Notes under the pieces: model-generated
What the model saw: the letters and a program-made list of their open reading frames with translations, nothing else
What the model was told of the DNA's origin: nothing
Database searches by the model: none
Source: Candidatus Zixiibacteriota bacterium
Lineage (GTDB): Bacteria > JAAXHH01
DNA: 33,215 nucleotides
Assembly: GCA_016867335.1 (NCBI GenBank)
Contig: VGJU01000016.1
Location: forward strand, 1-33,215
Direction: 5' to 3'
Translations under genes and position numbers: made by a program
Shown here: positions 8,527 to 16,213 of the stretch, in pieces
Position numbering within the stretch: the stretch's first letter is position 1
Layout of the letters: every line of letters begins with the position of its first letter

Positions 8527-9495
8527 CTATGCTGGCACTTGCCGGACGAAACGCCGGTTTCTCTTGTCTGTCAGCGCGTCGACCAGAGACAGACCGTATG
8601 CCATCCATACCGAAGGGGTATATCGGCGTTTTATCAGATCGGTCAGGAACAACGCCGGAAATAGCCGGAAGGCATACAGCACCGCCACCTTGAGCATGGC
8701 CCCTCGTCCGAAGTGTTTTCTTACTACGATAAGCCAATTTCTGTACCAGTAGTACTGTCCTGCCGGGTTTCCGCGTCGCTTTCGGTCTTGCAGGTTGATG
8801 CTGGCCGAAACCCGATGCCACACCCCCACCTCCGGGACGACGACGCAACGATACCCGTTTTTTTGCGCGCGAAGCGACCAGTCGAAGTCTTCGTGGATCA
8901 TAAACAGACTGGCATCCAAAAGTCCTGTTTCCCGGATTGCGGAGACACGCAGGAGCATGGCGCACCCCACGACGGCGTCCACGTCGTAGGGTGCGGCGGG
9001 AAGTGCTTCGACCGGTGCGCCGCAGTACATAAGACTCGACGTCGTATTTTCGATCGACAGACCGAACAGGCGTCCTTTGCCTATGGCCAGTCCGGCGCAC
9101 CACAGCGTGCGGGGTGCATCCGCATAGCAGATGGCAGGGCCTGAGACGGCGATACGCTCATCTTTTTCCATGGCGGCGACTAGTATCTCCGGTAGATGGG
9201 AACTGACCGTCGTATCGTTGTTCAGAAGCAAAACATAGTCGGCGGTGTCGAGTACGGCCCGAATTCCGATGTTGTTGCCTTCTGCAAAACCCGTGTTGAC
9301 CGGATGGGCGATCAGTCGTACCATGGGAAACTGCCTACGTATGGCCTCGACCGAGCCGTCCTCGGAGCCGTTGTCAACTACGACCACCTCCAGCGGCGCA
9401 TAGGAGATCGCTTCTGTAGACTTGAGACATGCAAGCGTATCTTCCAGACCGTTCCAATTTAAAATAATAAGCGCAACACGCGGTTTAGCCGACAT
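8527..9495 (-). CDS. Family 2 glycosyltransferase, rhamnosyltransferase (WbbL)-like
   Basis: A 322-residue GT2 enzyme with IILNWNGLEDT (residues 10-20), VVDNGSEDGS (39-48), NTGFAEGNNIGI (67-78) and LLNNDT (90-95), the NND motif that replaces DXD in the WbbL/RfbF rhamnosyltransferase-like clade. HEDFDWSLRA near 200 carries the Glu-Asp catalytic region. A C-terminal hydrophobic helix (residues ~265-285) may anchor it to the inner membrane. It is 45 bp downstream of the homologous GT2 gene at 9541-10494 and shares its motif order, so the two look like diverged paralogues. Rhamnose transfer would fit the RmlD gene in the same cluster, but NND-type enzymes use several donors, so this is only a suggestion. 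No ribosome-binding site stands out before the ATG. Confidence 0.88.
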   Translation of the reverse strand: MSAKPRVALIILNWNGLEDTLACLKSTEAISYAPLEVVVVDNGSEDGSVEAIRRQFPMVRLIAHPVNTGFAEGNNIGIRAVLDTADYVLLLNNDTTVSSHLPEILVAAMEKDERIAVSGPAICYADAPRTLWCAGLAIGKGRLFGLSIENTTSSLMYCGAPVEALPAAPYDVDAVVGCAMLLRVSAIRETGLLDASLFMIHEDFDWSLRAQKNGYRCVVVPEVGVWHRVSASINLQDRKRRGNPAGQYYWYRNWLIVVRKHFGRGAMLKVAVLYAFRLFPALFLTDLIKRRYTPSVWMAYGLSLVDALTDKRNRRFVRQVPA

Positions 9496-9540
9496 AAGGC
9501 GTTTTGTCTGAATGTTTTTCGTGTGTCCGTGGTCGCCAGT

Positions 9541-10494
9541 CTACCGTGGCAGCATGGGCAGAAACCAGCGCTCGAACTCCGCGTCGTCGATGCGCCGACT
9601 GCGTTGCACTTGTCGTCTTTTGACAAACATCCGAGGGATTTTTCGGTACGTGTCCCATTTCATCCTTAGCCAGCGTATCTCTTCACGCCGTAGATGGGTT
9701 TTCCAGAAGACAAATTCCTGTTTTAGAAAAGGGAGTAGTCTGGGGCGAAGAAACGGGCCTGGGATTCCTTTGATATATAGCCAGACGATGTTGCGGAAGA
9801 GGTGGTATTCGGTAAAAAAGGGGAGCGACTTGCTGGTGCCTCCGGAAACATGGCGACAGACGGCGGAGGGGATATACAGGCACTTCCATCCGGCAAGACG
9901 GGCACGCCATGCCAGATCTACGTCTTCGTAGTAGGCAAAGAAATCTTCGTCGAACCCTCCGAGAGTTTCGAATACCATCCTGCGGTACAGTCCCGCCCCT
10001 GCGTTGGGGCCGAACACTTCCTCAACCCGGTCGTACCGACCGTCGTCCGGCTCGCCTCCGCCCCGGTCCGTCGGCATGTGATCTTTTGCACCGATACCGG
10101 CGTTTACGATCAAGGGCGGTTCGTCGAAACTGATGATTTTGGGGGCGCAGGCATAGATTTCCGGATGCCCCTCAAGCGCTTCCACAAGCGTGCTGATACA
10201 GTCGGGGGCCATCTGGGTGTCATTGTTTAGCGTCATGACAAAAACGCCGGACGATGCGGAAATCCCGATGTTGTTAGCTTGTGCGAATCCTCGGTTGGTG
10301 TCGAGCGCAATAAGACGGACGTTTGGAAACCGTTCTTTTACCAGTTCGACCGAGCCGTCGTGCGAACCGTTATCGACCAGAATCGTTTCTATGTTCGGAT
10401 AACGCTGGGTCAGAACGGCCTCGAAACAGCGCGCCAGATATTCCTTGCGATTCCAGTTGACCACCACCACAGACACCCGCGGTCGTTCCGCCAC
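9541..10494 (-). CDS. Family 2 glycosyltransferase, rhamnosyltransferase-like
   Basis: A GT2 enzyme of 317 residues when started at the GTG at 10494-10492, which follows a GGGGG ribosome-binding site (10503-10507, spacing 8) and lies 2 bp after the stop of the radical SAM gene. A more distant in-frame ATG at 10758 would overlap that gene by 262 bp and is rejected. Motifs: VVVVNWNRKEYLA (9-21), VDNGSHDGS (40-48), NRGFAQANNIGI (67-78), NNDT (90-93), and YYEDVDLAWRARL near 180, giving the complete GT-A set of the WbbL-like clade. The tight spacing to the radical SAM gene suggests coupled translation and perhaps a shared substrate. The C-terminal ~50 residues are Arg/Lys-rich and may contact membrane phospholipid. 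Donor sugar is unknown. Confidence 0.88.
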   Translation of the reverse strand: MAERPRVSVVVVNWNRKEYLARCFEAVLTQRYPNIETILVDNGSHDGSVELVKERFPNVRLIALDTNRGFAQANNIGISASSGVFVMTLNNDTQMAPDCISTLVEALEGHPEIYACAPKIISFDEPPLIVNAGIGAKDHMPTDRGGGEPDDGRYDRVEEVFGPNAGAGLYRRMVFETLGGFDEDFFAYYEDVDLAWRARLAGWKCLYIPSAVCRHVSGGTSKSLPFFTEYHLFRNIVWLYIKGIPGPFLRPRLLPFLKQEFVFWKTHLRREEIRWLRMKWDTYRKIPRMFVKRRQVQRSRRIDDAEFERWFLPMLPR

Positions 10495-10496
10495 GG

Positions 10497-11564
10497 CTAC
10501 AACCCCCGAGAAAAAAGACAGTCTCGGCAGACTTCCGGAAGCCCTATACCCGTCTCGTTGGCCTTGCGAAACGCCGTATAATCGGGTTTGTTCCAAATGC
10601 TCAAAAAATCTTCTTCGAGCAAATTTCCCATCGTCGCTTCGTGGGCAAACTTTTTCTGTCCCTGAAACACGTATTCGTACGGATGAAAAAGATTGCAACA
10701 GGGGCGCAGATTGCCCTCCCATGTAACGACAAAATGTTCGTGGGGGCGGTAGCTGCACGGACCGGGTTCTTTCAGGATAAATCCCGGCAGTTCAAGGTTG
10801 ATGCCGAGTTCAGCGGCCGTTTGTTTGGCTTTTTCTATGGCCTCCTTCTCCTCCGGGTTTATGCCGTTGTATAGCGGAAGCGTCCGCTCCATCTCCTCGT
10901 TCCATGTAAATACGTTTTCCGCGTTGAGCGTAGGAATCTCGAGTTCATGACAAAGACGCACCACATCCGATAGTTCCCGGACATTGGTTTTCATCAACAC
11001 CATACCCATGGCGATCCAAGGGCGCTGAACATTGAGTGCCTTCTTAGCCTCGATCAGACGCCGGATATTGCGTTGCACCTTGTCAAACCGGGCATTTACC
11101 CGGATGGATTCGAATGTCTCCTTGGTGCCGCCGTCTATGGAAAAGGCTATGCTGTCGAGACCGGAGTCGATGAGTTTGTGTGCGATTTTGTCCGTCATAA
11201 TCGTGCCGTTGGAAGTCATGTTGACCCCGACGAACTTCGATTTGGCATGGGAGATGATCTGGTCGATCTGTGGGTGCATCAGGCTTTCGCCGAGACCGAT
11301 AAAGTTGACGTTTCGGATATAAGGGAAGATGGCGTCCGCCACCTTGTGGTACGTCTCCATCGGCATCAGTTTGAGCGGTTCGGGTGTAATGCCCTCCTGG
11401 CGGGGGCAGGTGATGCAGTCCAGGTTGCATACGGCGCTTACTTCGATCCATGCCGAGTCGAGTGGGCGACGAACCGCTTGTCTTTGACCGAAATAGACCC
11501 GGCGTTCTTCCGGGTCTCGAAGCAGTTGCGCCGCACGTTTGAGCTTTCTTGTCAGGTCCACCAT
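10497..11564 (-). CDS. Radical SAM protein with SPASM-like C-terminal domain
   Basis: A 355-residue radical SAM enzyme. The 4Fe-4S/SAM-binding motif CX3CX2C is C46, C50, C53 (VCNLDCITCPR), followed by GLGESLMHP (the GGE-type SAM contact), MTSNGT and AFSIDGG, the standard order of the partial TIM barrel. The C-terminal region has a Cys in PCSYRPH, the pair in LRPCCNLFHP, and CRDC near the end, together with MGNLLEEDFLSIWN, as in SPASM or twitch auxiliary-cluster domains. I start at the ATG at 11564 because AAGGA lies 7 bases upstream and the longer frame to 11738 would cross the end of the next gene. SPASM proteins usually modify peptides or, in fewer cases, sugars and aminocyclitols. In a polysaccharide locus a glycan or nucleotide-sugar substrate is likelier, but this is inference. 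Confidence 0.9.
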   Translation of the reverse strand: MVDLTRKLKRAAQLLRDPEERRVYFGQRQAVRRPLDSAWIEVSAVCNLDCITCPRQEGITPEPLKLMPMETYHKVADAIFPYIRNVNFIGLGESLMHPQIDQIISHAKSKFVGVNMTSNGTIMTDKIAHKLIDSGLDSIAFSIDGGTKETFESIRVNARFDKVQRNIRRLIEAKKALNVQRPWIAMGMVLMKTNVRELSDVVRLCHELEIPTLNAENVFTWNEEMERTLPLYNGINPEEKEAIEKAKQTAAELGINLELPGFILKEPGPCSYRPHEHFVVTWEGNLRPCCNLFHPYEYVFQGQKKFAHEATMGNLLEEDFLSIWNKPDYTAFRKANETGIGLPEVCRDCLFSRGL

Positions 11565-11608
11565 GTATCTATCCTTGATCGGTCCGCAGTGGGGTTTGTG
11601 CGCTGGGT

Positions 11609-12757
11609 TCAGGCGTTGACCGGTGTTTCGGCGTGTGTGTGCGTCTCGGTCTTTGGCGCTTCGCCGTAAGCGTGTCCGCGCGGCAGAATGCGGGTCAGAT
11701 TCTCCTTGCACAACACCCGGTGCGAACATTTGTCGCAAAAATCGATCATCTCCTCACCGGTCAAGAGCGAACGGCGAAGCTGTTTCATCTGCGGACCGTT
11801 CCAAATGTCCTTCCATGAAGTCTCGTAGAGGTTGCCGACCTGAATAGTGTCGGCATAAACCGCTCGGCAACAGGGACGCACCGCCCCGTCCCAGTTGACC
11901 CACAGCGAATCGAAGGGGAAGTGGCAGAAATATTCGGTTTTGTCAAGCGGTGGAAGCACCAGATTGACACCCACCTCTTTGGCGCGTTTGCGCGCGATTT
12001 CGAAATGGGTCTGCGCCAATTCCACATGATTGAACAAAAGTTCTTCGATCAGGTAGTCGGCGTGGGCTTCCATGTGCGCCACGTACATGTTTTTCACATT
12101 TAGAGAAGCGGCGACATCCACCAGTTCGACCGTCTCGTGGACGTTTTTGCGCATCGCTACCATGGCAATCGAAACTTCCGGCTTTGTCACCCCATATTCG
12201 GCTTTGACTTCGTGGAGCGTTTTGATGTTTTCGATAAGTTTTTCGACCGGGATGCCGCGAATTTCCTTGAACGTGCTCGTGCCGTCTATGGATATTGCGA
12301 TTTCGTCGGCGCCTAGTTGGACCAGTTTTTCGCAGTTTTTTCGCTTGAGCAGTACGCCATTGGAGTTGAACGTCACGTGACAGTCGTACTGTTTGACCCG
12401 TTCGAGCATTTTGTAAAACGTTTTGCTGAGTAGGGGCTCCCCGAAGATCTGAAGGATAACCTTGGGCGAATTTTCCAACATGGGAACGATTTTTTCAAAC
12501 AGTTCCATCGGGATGTCGTCTTCGGGATTTTCCGCTTCGTCCCAGTAGATACGGGCGCAAAACTCGCATTTCAGGTTGCATCGGTTGGTGGGTTCTATGG
12601 CGATGACCTTCGGAGGAAACACGTTTACTCCACCGGTCATTCGGGCAATAGGAAACATCAGGTGGTTCCGGAGACGAAGCATGGTTTTGCGTTTCAACTC
12701 ATGCCGTCCTTTGGAGGAACCAAGCAGTCCCAGTGCTTTTACGGCTTTATGGATCAT
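11609..12757 (-). CDS. Radical SAM/SPASM-like protein
   Basis: A 382-residue protein with CX3CX2C at C60, C64, C67 (RCNLKCEFCAR), then IFGEPLLS (SAM-contact GE motif), FNSNGVLL and ISIDGTS, the canonical radical SAM series. Its C-terminal part has YFCHFPFDSLWVNWDG, RPCCRAVY, VGNLYETSWKDIWNG and a closing CDKCSHRVLC, which supply enough cysteines for at least one auxiliary iron-sulfur cluster. A charged 48-residue N-terminal extension precedes the barrel. The last ~20 residues are Thr/His/Glu-rich (TETHTHAETP) and look disordered. The ATG at 12757 has AAAGGG about 8 bases upstream. It is followed 44 bp later by a second radical SAM gene. In this context it probably modifies a sugar residue or precursor; no peptide-precursor gene is visible nearby. 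Confidence 0.9.
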   Translation of the reverse strand: MIHKAVKALGLLGSSKGRHELKRKTMLRLRNHLMFPIARMTGGVNVFPPKVIAIEPTNRCNLKCEFCARIYWDEAENPEDDIPMELFEKIVPMLENSPKVILQIFGEPLLSKTFYKMLERVKQYDCHVTFNSNGVLLKRKNCEKLVQLGADEIAISIDGTSTFKEIRGIPVEKLIENIKTLHEVKAEYGVTKPEVSIAMVAMRKNVHETVELVDVAASLNVKNMYVAHMEAHADYLIEELLFNHVELAQTHFEIARKRAKEVGVNLVLPPLDKTEYFCHFPFDSLWVNWDGAVRPCCRAVYADTIQVGNLYETSWKDIWNGPQMKQLRRSLLTGEEMIDFCDKCSHRVLCKENLTRILPRGHAYGEAPKTETHTHAETPVNA

Positions 12758-12902
12758 GGGATAAACCCTTTATATGAAAGGCGACGTGCTCCTCGAATCG
12801 CGCGGTAATACAACGACGCCGAACCTCAAACTATCCTGTTTTCCGTACCCGTATGGTCGGTTTTGCATCCTCCCCGGCTGGTCTTACCTTACCATCCGAG
12901 AG
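12758..12902. other. 145-bp intergenic gap, no gene seen
   Basis: This stretch separates the RmlD stop from the radical SAM start. I see no open frame with a family resemblance, no hairpin followed by a T-run, and no clear promoter. It is the second-largest gap in the operon. A TATAAA-like hexamer lies about 15 bases before the downstream ATG (minus strand) without a matching -35 box. Confidence 0.4.
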
Positions 12903-13772
12903 TTAGGCGCAAGCCCAGCGTTTGTGCAGATACTCCTTGAGTCCTTCCTCCCAAGTTCTAAGCGGTTTTATGCCAAGTGTCCGAATCCGTTTGTTATCGA
13001 GTACCCCATAGAGCGGGCGGCGGGCCTTTGCCCCAAAGGCGGCAGTAGAAACCGGCTCGACGACGGCGTCTATCCCGGCTATCCGATATATGGTGCGCGT
13101 AAAGTCGTAGTAGGAACAAGCCCCGTTGTTTGTAATGTGCCAGGTCCCGTATGCGTCGGTTTCGATCAGCCGGGCCAGCGTTTCGGCAAGGTCCGCCGTA
13201 TAGGTGGGCGCCAGAATCTGGTCGCAGACGACGGAAACCCGCCCCCGTTCGCGTCCCAACTTGAGCATCAGATCGACGAAATTATAGCCCTTTCCGCCTC
13301 CGCTTTGCTGCTGGGACAGTCCGTAGAGTCCGGCGGTGCGGATGAGAAAATGACGGGGGCATAGAGCACGGACAAGATGCTCTCCCGCCAGTTTGGCCGT
13401 CCCGTATACGTTTACCGGGCCGGGCAAATCCTGTTCGTCGTAGGGGTTGTCCGCCGTGCCGTCAAACACGAAATTGGTACTCACATGTACTAGCGTGATC
13501 CCCAAGCCCCGGCAGGAAAGCGCGAGGTTGCGAGGGCCGAGTGCGTTGACCGCAAACGTTTTTTCCGGATACGACTCGCATTCGTCCACTTTGTGATACG
13601 CCGCCGTGTTGATCACCATATCCGGTCGGTGAGCGGAAAGCACCGTCTCGACCTGATCGGCGTCGGTAATGTCGAGTTCCTCATGACTGCAGGGAACAAG
13701 GCTATGCGTGTTGAGTGTATGTTGCAGATCGACACCGAGTTGTCCTCGGCAGCCCGTGATCAGTAGGCGCAT
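12903..13772 (-). CDS. rfbD: dTDP-4-dehydrorhamnose reductase (RmlD)
   Basis: A 289-residue SDR-fold reductase. From the ATG at 13772 it begins MRLLITGCRGQLG, the GXXGXXG dinucleotide-binding loop of RmlD, with DITDADQV, NTAAYHKVDECE, the Ser of HVSTNFVFDG and a YGTAK catalytic pair. NAL and GTWHITNNG near the C-terminus also match the family. It catalyses the last step of dTDP-L-rhamnose synthesis, NAD(P)H-dependent reduction of dTDP-4-dehydro-L-rhamnose. An ATG 42 bases upstream would overlap the preceding gene, so the shorter start is preferred; it leaves a 4-bp gap. RmlA, RmlB and RmlC are not in the window. The normally conserved D in the ST-D-YVFDG motif is Asn here (STNFVFDG). A related reductase acting on another keto-deoxy sugar is the alternative. 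Confidence 0.87.
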   Translation of the reverse strand: MRLLITGCRGQLGVDLQHTLNTHSLVPCSHEELDITDADQVETVLSAHRPDMVINTAAYHKVDECESYPEKTFAVNALGPRNLALSCRGLGITLVHVSTNFVFDGTADNPYDEQDLPGPVNVYGTAKLAGEHLVRALCPRHFLIRTAGLYGLSQQQSGGGKGYNFVDLMLKLGRERGRVSVVCDQILAPTYTADLAETLARLIETDAYGTWHITNNGACSYYDFTRTIYRIAGIDAVVEPVSTAAFGAKARRPLYGVLDNKRIRTLGIKPLRTWEEGLKEYLHKRWACA

Positions 13773-13776
13773 GTCG

Positions 13777-15048
13777 CTATGTCTGCGGTGAATGGGTTTT
13801 GGCCGATTTGACACGGTGATAGAAAGCAGATTGTTTGAATCTGAGCATCATCCTTCCGATGCGATCGTCGAGCGGATGGATACTTTGGTCAAGCATAGAG
13901 GGCTGGCCGACACGTTTGACCGGATTCCGGCAAAAATCCGCAAGCGGCTTCGCCATTCTGTCCCAGGTAAAACATTCCTTTACCAGATGTCGAGCATTTT
14001 GTCCGTATGCCGCGGTCGTGTCCGGATCGTCCAACACTTGGTCGATCACCCGATCCAGTCCGTCGAGGTCCGAGGGGTCGAGCGTCCAGCCTGCTTTGCG
14101 GTCGCGGATAGGCGAAGAAAGCTCCGAATAGTCGTTGAAGATGACCGGTAGTCCGCACCAAAGCGAAACGACGGTACGATGCGGAAACGCCAGTTCTCTC
14201 TCCACGTTGCGTTGCATCAGGTCTATGGCTACCGAACACTTCAGCGATTTTTCCACATAGGTCTCGAAGGGAAGCAGTCCTATGACTTCCACGCGGGGAT
14301 GTCGTTCGATTTCCTTGGCCAGGGCCGCTGTATTTCCCGTGGGAAAGGCATAGGAAGGGTGCATGCCCCCTATGAGCACCAGCCGTCCTTTTTTTCGGTA
14401 TTCCAGACGGTTTACCAGCCGGCGCAGGATAGCGGTCGGATCCTGCCAGGGAAGAAAAAGACCCGCGTGCAAAAAAACGGGTTCTTCCGGGAAGGGCGGC
14501 ATCCGATTCGGCAGGGCGGGATCGAGTCCCATACAGGCTACGTCGAGCGGCGGTGCGGTCAAATCGTATCCGGCCATCATGAGCCAAGGCAGAAAGTAGT
14601 TTTTTTGGACATGCCCTCCGCAAAGAAGATAATCCGCTTTTTGAAGCGCGTTTATTTTTATCCATGGCATCGACACCGGATCCTGAAACCGGCTGTACAG
14701 ATTTTCCAGCAGATACGGTCCCGTCAAATCGATGACCAGCGCCCTGTCGGGGCGGGGAGTTAAAAGATTCACCCATGTCCACCCAGTAAGCAAAACCACC
14801 GTCGGGGCCGCTTGTTCGACGCACCGGTCGAGTTCGTGGTAGGCAAAAGGCAAAATGGCAAGGTCCGACGACGGGGTTGACGGAAGAATGTCGTGCGGAA
14901 TCGCGTATACCGTGTCGATGCCATGTGCCCGCAAGCCCTGTCCCATGGCCCAAGCGCGCAGCCCCACGCCCGTGGCGGGCTGTCCCTGAAGCGGCAGCGG
15001 TTGCCCGCATACAATCAGTACGCGGGGGGAACGTGTATCGGCGGCCAT
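13777..15048 (-). CDS. Glycosyltransferase, GT-B fold (GT4-like)
   Basis: A 423-residue protein that reads as a GT-B glycosyltransferase. The N-terminal half has RVLIVCGQPLPL, a glycine-containing GVGLRAWAMGQGL loop, and LLTGWTWVNLL. The C-terminal half has FLHAGLFLPWQDP, LVLIGGMHPSY, a FETYVEKSLKCSVAIDLM region, and HRTVVSLWCGLPVIFND, where the donor site would be, with an Asp/Glu-poor version of the usual EX7E motif. It is a more divergent member than the other GT4 genes here, and its donor is unknown. The ATG is 3 bp after the stop of the radical SAM gene upstream, so the two are probably co-translated. A longer frame of 474 codons exists on the same strand in another phase, but it is Arg-rich without recognisable motifs and is rejected. 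Confidence 0.78.
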   Translation of the reverse strand: MAADTRSPRVLIVCGQPLPLQGQPATGVGLRAWAMGQGLRAHGIDTVYAIPHDILPSTPSSDLAILPFAYHELDRCVEQAAPTVVLLTGWTWVNLLTPRPDRALVIDLTGPYLLENLYSRFQDPVSMPWIKINALQKADYLLCGGHVQKNYFLPWLMMAGYDLTAPPLDVACMGLDPALPNRMPPFPEEPVFLHAGLFLPWQDPTAILRRLVNRLEYRKKGRLVLIGGMHPSYAFPTGNTAALAKEIERHPRVEVIGLLPFETYVEKSLKCSVAIDLMQRNVERELAFPHRTVVSLWCGLPVIFNDYSELSSPIRDRKAGWTLDPSDLDGLDRVIDQVLDDPDTTAAYGQNARHLVKECFTWDRMAKPLADFCRNPVKRVGQPSMLDQSIHPLDDRIGRMMLRFKQSAFYHRVKSAKTHSPQT

Positions 15049-15051
15049 ACC

Positions 15052-16146
15052 TCAGACGGCGACTTCGCGCAGGGTGGCTGTTTTGGCGTTTCCTTCCACC
15101 AAATGAAATTCGCTTTTTCGGAGCAACTGACATCCTTCGCAGGCGGACGGAACCACCCCCCTGCCAAATTCGTCCCGGAATGTCGTCCATGTAGACGTAT
15201 TCCAGATCGTTTCGAACGAGTCCTTGTGGATGTTTCCGAACACCAGACCGGAATTTTTGATATAAGAGCCGTCGGGAATCATACGGGGGGTGGGATGTCC
15301 CAAGTTGACGCACGGCGAGATGTCTCCCGTAGCGGCCACATAGACGCCACCCTGCTGCATGGGTACGCAGGTGTTGGTAAAACCGTATTCGAAGGTAGGC
15401 AAAAGCAACCGCGCGCCGCGTTCTTCGGCAACCAACCGTGCTTCGTTAAATTTTGCTTCGAGTTCGTCGTAAGGAATAGACGGCTGATCGTCCGAGAAAG
15501 TAAACAGAATCTGTTCGACATCATCCGGTTTGGAGACCACATCCTGATTTTTGATGTGGATTTGATCAAAGCCGATATCGCTTGCCAGCTCGACAAACGC
15601 GGGTACTTCGGCAAAGTTGGCCCGATTCATGGTAAAGGTGGTGGACAGAAAAGGCCCGTGGTAGGTTGGTGTTTTGTACTCTTCGCGTAGTTTTACGAAG
15701 TGCCGAACGTTGTTTACCACTTTGCCGAGGTCGCCGCCGATGCGAATCCCGGAGAACGTCCCCGGATCGGCACCGTCTATCGAAACAAACATCCAGTTGA
15801 CTTGGGCCTCGAGCAGTTTGCGTCCCCGTTTGTCGTCGAGCAGCGTTGCGTTGGTGATAAACCCTGCCGTACAACCCTGTTCTTTGGAGATGCGGATCAT
15901 CTCAAAAAGCTGTTTGTGCAACAGCGGTTCGCCCCAGCCGGTCAAATCTACGTTGTCGTAGTTTTTAAGCGCCGGGACCAACTTCATAAAGGCTTCCATG
16001 GCAAGATCGCGGGGCTTGTAGTCGTACGAAAGACGAGGACAGGTAACACACAGCAGGTTGCAACGATCCGTCGATTCGATCACGATGGATCGGTAGGGAC
16101 GCGGTTTGTGGAGCATTCTTCTCAATCGACTGTATATGCCAAACAT
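15052..16146 (-). CDS. Radical SAM/SPASM-like protein
   Basis: A 364-residue radical SAM enzyme with CX3CX2C at C29, C33, C36 (RCNLLCVTCPR), then LTGWGEPLLH (GE motif), FITNATLL and VSIDGAD. The C-terminal part carries TCVPMQQGGVYVAATGDISPC, VNLGHPTPR, VFGNIHKDSFETIWN and a final CEGC, a SPASM/twitch-like cysteine layout with fewer Cys than the two other family members in the cluster. An AGAGGAG ribosome-binding site lies 7 bases before the ATG (16154-16160), one of the strongest in the window. It is immediately followed (3-bp gap) by a glycosyltransferase gene. Likely cytoplasmic, oxygen-sensitive, and acting on a precursor sugar or a small peptide/lipid substrate; the true substrate cannot be inferred. 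Confidence 0.9.
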   Translation of the reverse strand: MFGIYSRLRRMLHKPRPYRSIVIESTDRCNLLCVTCPRLSYDYKPRDLAMEAFMKLVPALKNYDNVDLTGWGEPLLHKQLFEMIRISKEQGCTAGFITNATLLDDKRGRKLLEAQVNWMFVSIDGADPGTFSGIRIGGDLGKVVNNVRHFVKLREEYKTPTYHGPFLSTTFTMNRANFAEVPAFVELASDIGFDQIHIKNQDVVSKPDDVEQILFTFSDDQPSIPYDELEAKFNEARLVAEERGARLLLPTFEYGFTNTCVPMQQGGVYVAATGDISPCVNLGHPTPRMIPDGSYIKNSGLVFGNIHKDSFETIWNTSTWTTFRDEFGRGVVPSACEGCQLLRKSEFHLVEGNAKTATLREVAV

Positions 16147-16153
16147 GGGCGAT

Positions 16154-16160
16154 CTCCTCT
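16154..16160 (-). promoter_or_regulatory. Strong Shine-Dalgarno site of radical SAM gene
   Basis: On the minus strand the sequence AGAGGAG stands 7 bases before the ATG at 16146. It is notable because most genes in the cluster have weak or no Shine-Dalgarno motifs, and it fixes the start of the radical SAM gene. Confidence 0.7.
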
Positions 16161-16163
16161 CTT

Positions 16164-16191
16164 CTATATGCTATCCCTTATATTCTATCCC
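16164..16191 (-). repeat. Imperfect 14-bp tandem repeat, two copies
   Basis: On the minus strand GGGATAGAATATAA is followed at once by GGGATAGCATATAG (12 of 14 identical), just upstream of the ribosome-binding site of the radical SAM gene. It is AT-rich against its surroundings and includes hexamers resembling -10 elements. A 4-bp hairpin (CCCG, five T, CGGG) sits next to it at 16190-16202. Function is unknown; an internal promoter or a protein-binding site is possible. Confidence 0.45.
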
Positions 16192-16213
16192 CGAAAAACG
16201 GGTACGTATTTTT

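Noticed and set aside
13889-15313. A 474-codon open frame on the minus strand, longer than the annotated glycosyltransferase it overlaps
   Set aside because: It is very Arg/Ser-rich, has no recognisable motif and crosses the gene boundary with the radical SAM gene, whereas the 423-residue frame has GT-B motifs and normal spacing.
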